A DNA stretch of 12,586 nucleotides. Origin: an uncultured Kiritimatiellota bacterium. GTDB taxonomy: Bacteria > Verrucomicrobiota > Kiritimatiellia > RFP12 > UBA1067. The stretch lies in assembly GCA_934667295.1 (NCBI GenBank), contig CAKULR010000030.1, positions 1 to 12,586 on the forward strand, given 5' to 3'. The notes beneath the pieces are model-generated. The model did no database searches and had not been told where the DNA came from. It worked only from the letters and a program-made list of their open reading frames with translations. A program made the position numbers and the translations under genes. Of the stretch, positions 12,262-12,586 are shown piece by piece (the stretch's first letter is position 1; the number at the start of each line of letters is the position of its first letter).

Positions 12262-12586
12262 TCAACCTCCTTCAGGATCCTCTGTTGGCGCTCCTCCACG
12301 GTCTCCACCGACCTCCCCGCCGACCTCTCCGCCGACCTCTCCGCCGACCTCCCCGCCGACCTCTCCGCCGACTTCCCCGTCGAGCGCGGCGTCGACGGCC
12401 CGGAATAGCGCCGCATACGAGTTTTCACTCCCCTCCACAATCCTCCGCGCCACCGCGAGTTGAGATTCCACTGCGTAATAATCTTGCGCGTCTTGCCGTC
12501 CCTTCTCCGCCCGAACGGCCGGTGTAGCCCCACCGTCCGCCCCAGGTACGTCTCTGCGGCCCGACTGCGGCGCGGGAGGGCATGGC
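12262..12586 (-). CDS. Unrecognised partial minus-strand reading frame with a 4-residue repeat
   Basis: The frame enters from the right edge and reads RQDAQDYYAVESQLAVARRIVEGSENSYAALFRAVDAALD, then a Gly-Glu-Val-Gly repeat encoded by the 12-bp tandem repeat, and a stop at 12262. The first part has protein-like composition. A second minus-strand frame is also open to 12111 and gives a plausible helix (TVEERQQRILKEV) after the repeat, with high G/C at third positions. All minus-strand frames are open over part of this stretch, so coding frame, length and even coding status are uncertain. I do not recognise a family. It may be a frameshifted gene end. Confidence 0.25.
   Translation of the reverse strand, partial: PCPPAPQSGRRDVPGADGGATPAVRAEKGRQDAQDYYAVESQLAVARRIVEGSENSYAALFRAVDAALDGEVGGEVGGEVGGEVGGEVGGEVGGDRGGAPTEDPEGG
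12310..12381. repeat. 12-bp tandem repeat, six units
   Basis: Units GACCTCYCCGCC start at 12310, 12322, 12334, 12346, 12358 and 12370. The last is degenerate (GACTTCCCCGTC), and a further degraded unit may precede the first. As 12 is a multiple of three, changes in copy number keep any reading frame. Confidence 0.9.

Overview
The window is a GC-rich bacterial chromosome segment, with compact operons separated by repeat-bearing gaps. No marker here fixes the phylum. Three consecutive Tat-exported sugar-type enzymes (two TIM-barrel isomerase-like proteins and one Gfo/Idh/MocA lipoprotein) are typical of Verrucomicrobia/Kiritimatiellota/Lentisphaerota-like (PVC) genomes. I infer that type of host, probably Gram-negative, with moderate confidence.

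Layout, left to right. (1) 3-767: 3' part of pheS. (2) 772-943: an array of degenerate octamers built on TTAAGT, then its inverted form ACTTAA. (3) 983-3198: two Tat-signal TIM-barrel proteins. (4) 3204-3433: a second octamer region enclosing a REP-like inverted repeat. (5) 3462-5000: a Tat lipoprotein of the Gfo/Idh/MocA family, followed by a strong terminator hairpin. (6) 5099-5593: coaD. (7) 5603-5730: an uninterrupted array of 16 octamers. (8) 5745-7500: the conserved trio yceD (DUF177), rpmF and plsX, with a near-consensus sigma-70 promoter for rpmF inside yceD. (9) 7528-7604: tRNA-Pro(UGG). (10) 7663-11064: a four-gene cell-surface polymer cassette: CDP-glycerol glycerophosphotransferase-like protein, asparagine-synthase-like protein without a glutaminase domain, TagD-like cytidylyltransferase and hexapeptide acyltransferase. 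The first two genes are visibly more A/T-rich than the housekeeping genes. (11) 11069-11946, minus strand: decayed remains of a polysaccharide deacetylase and one or two glycosyltransferases. (12) 11947-12067: a nested palindromic element whose core matches the one at 3276-3359. (13) 12068-12586: low-complexity DNA with a second family of 8-bp-phased repeats and a 12-bp tandem repeat in an unrecognised partial minus-strand reading frame.

How the genes fit together. The two TIM-barrel proteins and the oxidoreductase probably act outside the cytoplasm on an oxidised sugar or glycoside. coaD, yceD, rpmF and plsX are a standard cofactor/ribosome/phospholipid block. The cassette after the tRNA looks able to make a CDP-activated alditol phosphate, transfer it to a surface glycan, and add amide and acyl decoration. 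The most unusual features are the octamer arrays, which sit in a consistent orientation around genes, and the candidate leaderless starts of coaD and yceD.
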